Positions 5,619 to 6,409 of a stretch of DNA of 6,409 bases are shown here, in pieces. Every line of letters begins with the position of its first letter. The stretch's first letter is position 1. Both the position numbers and the translations under genes were made by a program. This DNA is from CAJQQK01 sp051010015 (GTDB taxonomy: Bacteria; Pseudomonadota; Alphaproteobacteria; Rhizobiales; Hyphomicrobiaceae), in the NCBI GenBank assembly GCA_051010015.1, contig JBPCVZ010000298.1, forward strand, positions 1-6,409. The letters are read 5' to 3'. Under the pieces are notes generated by a model, which was not told the DNA's origin, ran no database searches, and saw only the letters and a list, made by a program, of their open reading frames with translations.

Positions 5619-5635
5619 GCGCCGGCAACCGGCGC
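5619..5635 (-). terminator. Hairpin 12 bases after the gor stop codon
   Basis: GCGCCGG (5619-5625) pairs perfectly with CCGGCGC (5629-5635) around a three-base loop. Its position just after the end of gor suggests a 3' end structure or terminator. There is no T-run in the leftward reading (TGTCGCGGG follows), so read-through into the SDR gene is possible. Confidence 0.4.
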
Positions 5636-5647
5636 ACCGAAACCCGG

Positions 5648-6409
5648 TTAACCGGTAAACTTCGTGCTCATCGTCACCAGTTCTTCCGCAGCACTCGGAT
5701 GCAGTGCCACCGTGGCGTCGAAATCGGCCTTGGTCGCGCCCATCTTCATCGTGATGCCGACCATCTGGATGATCTCGCCGGCATCGGGCCCGAGGATATG
5801 GCAGCCGACGATCTTGTCATCGGCGGGATTGACGATGAGCTTCATGATCATGCGCTCGGGACTGCCCGAAATGGTGCCGCGCATCGGCCGGAACTGCGAC
5901 TTGTAGATATCGACCTCGCCGTACATCTCGCGCGCCTCGGCCTCGGTCAGCCCGCAGGTGCCGATTTCCGGTGTCGAAAACACCGCCGTCGCGATCGTCG
6001 CGTGATCGACCACGCGCGGCGCCTTGCCGAACACGCTGTCGGCGAACGCATGGCCTTCGCGGATCGCAACCGGCGTCAGCGCCACCCGGTCCGTCACGTC
6101 GCCAACCGCGTAGATGTTCGGCGCCGTCGACTGCGAGTCCGGCGCCACCTTGACCTCGCCTTTGCGACCGAGTTCGACACCGGCATTTTCGAGCCCGAGC
6201 CCTTTCGTGTTCGGGTCGCGCCCGATCGCATACATGAACTGGTCCGCCTCCAACACCTGGCCGGAACTCAGCGTGCCCTTGAGGCCGTCGCCGGTCTTCT
6301 CGATCTTGGTGATCGTCGCCTCGGTCACGACATCGATGCCGCGCGCCTGCATCGCTTCCATCAGGCCATCGCGCATGTCCTCGTCGAAGCCGCGCAGGAC
6401 CTTGTCACG
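5648..6409 (-). CDS. gor: Glutathione-disulfide reductase, C-terminal 253 residues (cut by right window edge)
   Basis: Glutathione reductase reduces GSSG to GSH with NADPH and FAD in the cytoplasm. The visible part is a bit over half of a protein usually of about 450-460 residues. It starts in the NADPH-domain sequence RDKVLRGFDEDMRDGL, continues to YAIGRDPNT (60-68), then the FAD-binding NIYAVGDVTDRVALTPVAIREG (98-119). The dimerisation domain runs from about residue 140 (TAVFSTPEIGTCGLTE) and ends with the catalytic His-Glu pair in LHPSAAEELVTM: His237 and Glu242 of this fragment. The N-terminal redox disulfide is outside the window. Family relatives such as mycothione or trypanothione reductase share the fold, but the RGFDEDMR and ending motifs fit bacterial Gor. 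The stop codon sits inside a 12-base palindrome (5644-5655). Confidence 0.94.
   Translation of the reverse strand, partial: RDKVLRGFDEDMRDGLMEAMQARGIDVVTEATITKIEKTGDGLKGTLSSGQVLEADQFMYAIGRDPNTKGLGLENAGVELGRKGEVKVAPDSQSTAPNIYAVGDVTDRVALTPVAIREGHAFADSVFGKAPRVVDHATIATAVFSTPEIGTCGLTEAEAREMYGEVDIYKSQFRPMRGTISGSPERMIMKLIVNPADDKIVGCHILGPDAGEIIQMVGITMKMGATKADFDATVALHPSAAEELVTMSTKFTG

Overview
The window reads as GC-rich alphaproteobacterial chromosome. That placement rests on codon use, the style of the glutathione reductase and short-chain dehydrogenase proteins, and REP-like palindromes of the 'GTCATCCCGG ... GGGACAAGCCC' type. The genus cannot be fixed from this sequence. There are eight protein-coding regions of ordinary size, two of them cut by the window edges, plus one 44-residue membrane ORF on the minus strand.

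Left block (1-772, minus strand): a universal stress protein gene lies 50 bases upstream of the 5' end of an AGCS-family sodium:alanine symporter gene, which runs off the left edge. The two could be co-transcribed.

Middle block (773-3070), accessory in character: a proline-rich protein with a C-terminal membrane anchor (1048-1602, +), a small soluble protein with a strong ribosome binding site (1724-1990, +), a tiny Trp-rich membrane peptide (2182-2316, -), and a protein with one membrane segment and a long cytoplasmic part (2495-3070, +). The last has visibly lower GC than its neighbours. None of these four has a function I can recognise. Perfect hairpins that may be terminators follow two of them.

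Gene-poor block (3071-3911): about 840 bases with no convincing gene. It holds REP-like palindromes at 3202-3380 and 3821-3843, with a hairpin-rich stretch between them bounded by an exact 11-base direct repeat.

Right block (3912-6409, minus strand), a thiol and redox set: the 3' half of glutathione reductase (gor), then a classical short-chain dehydrogenase, then a glutathione S-transferase-like protein. All three are read leftwards. Glutathione reductase would regenerate the thiol that a GST uses; the SDR's link to them is only by position. Between the SDR stop and the GST start is the most striking non-coding structure of the window: six consecutive hairpins in about 131 bases (4634-4764), four of them with perfect 8-9 bp stems and 3-4 base loops, starting one base from the SDR stop codon.

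No RNA genes, CRISPR array, insertion sequence with a transposase, or recognised defence system were found.
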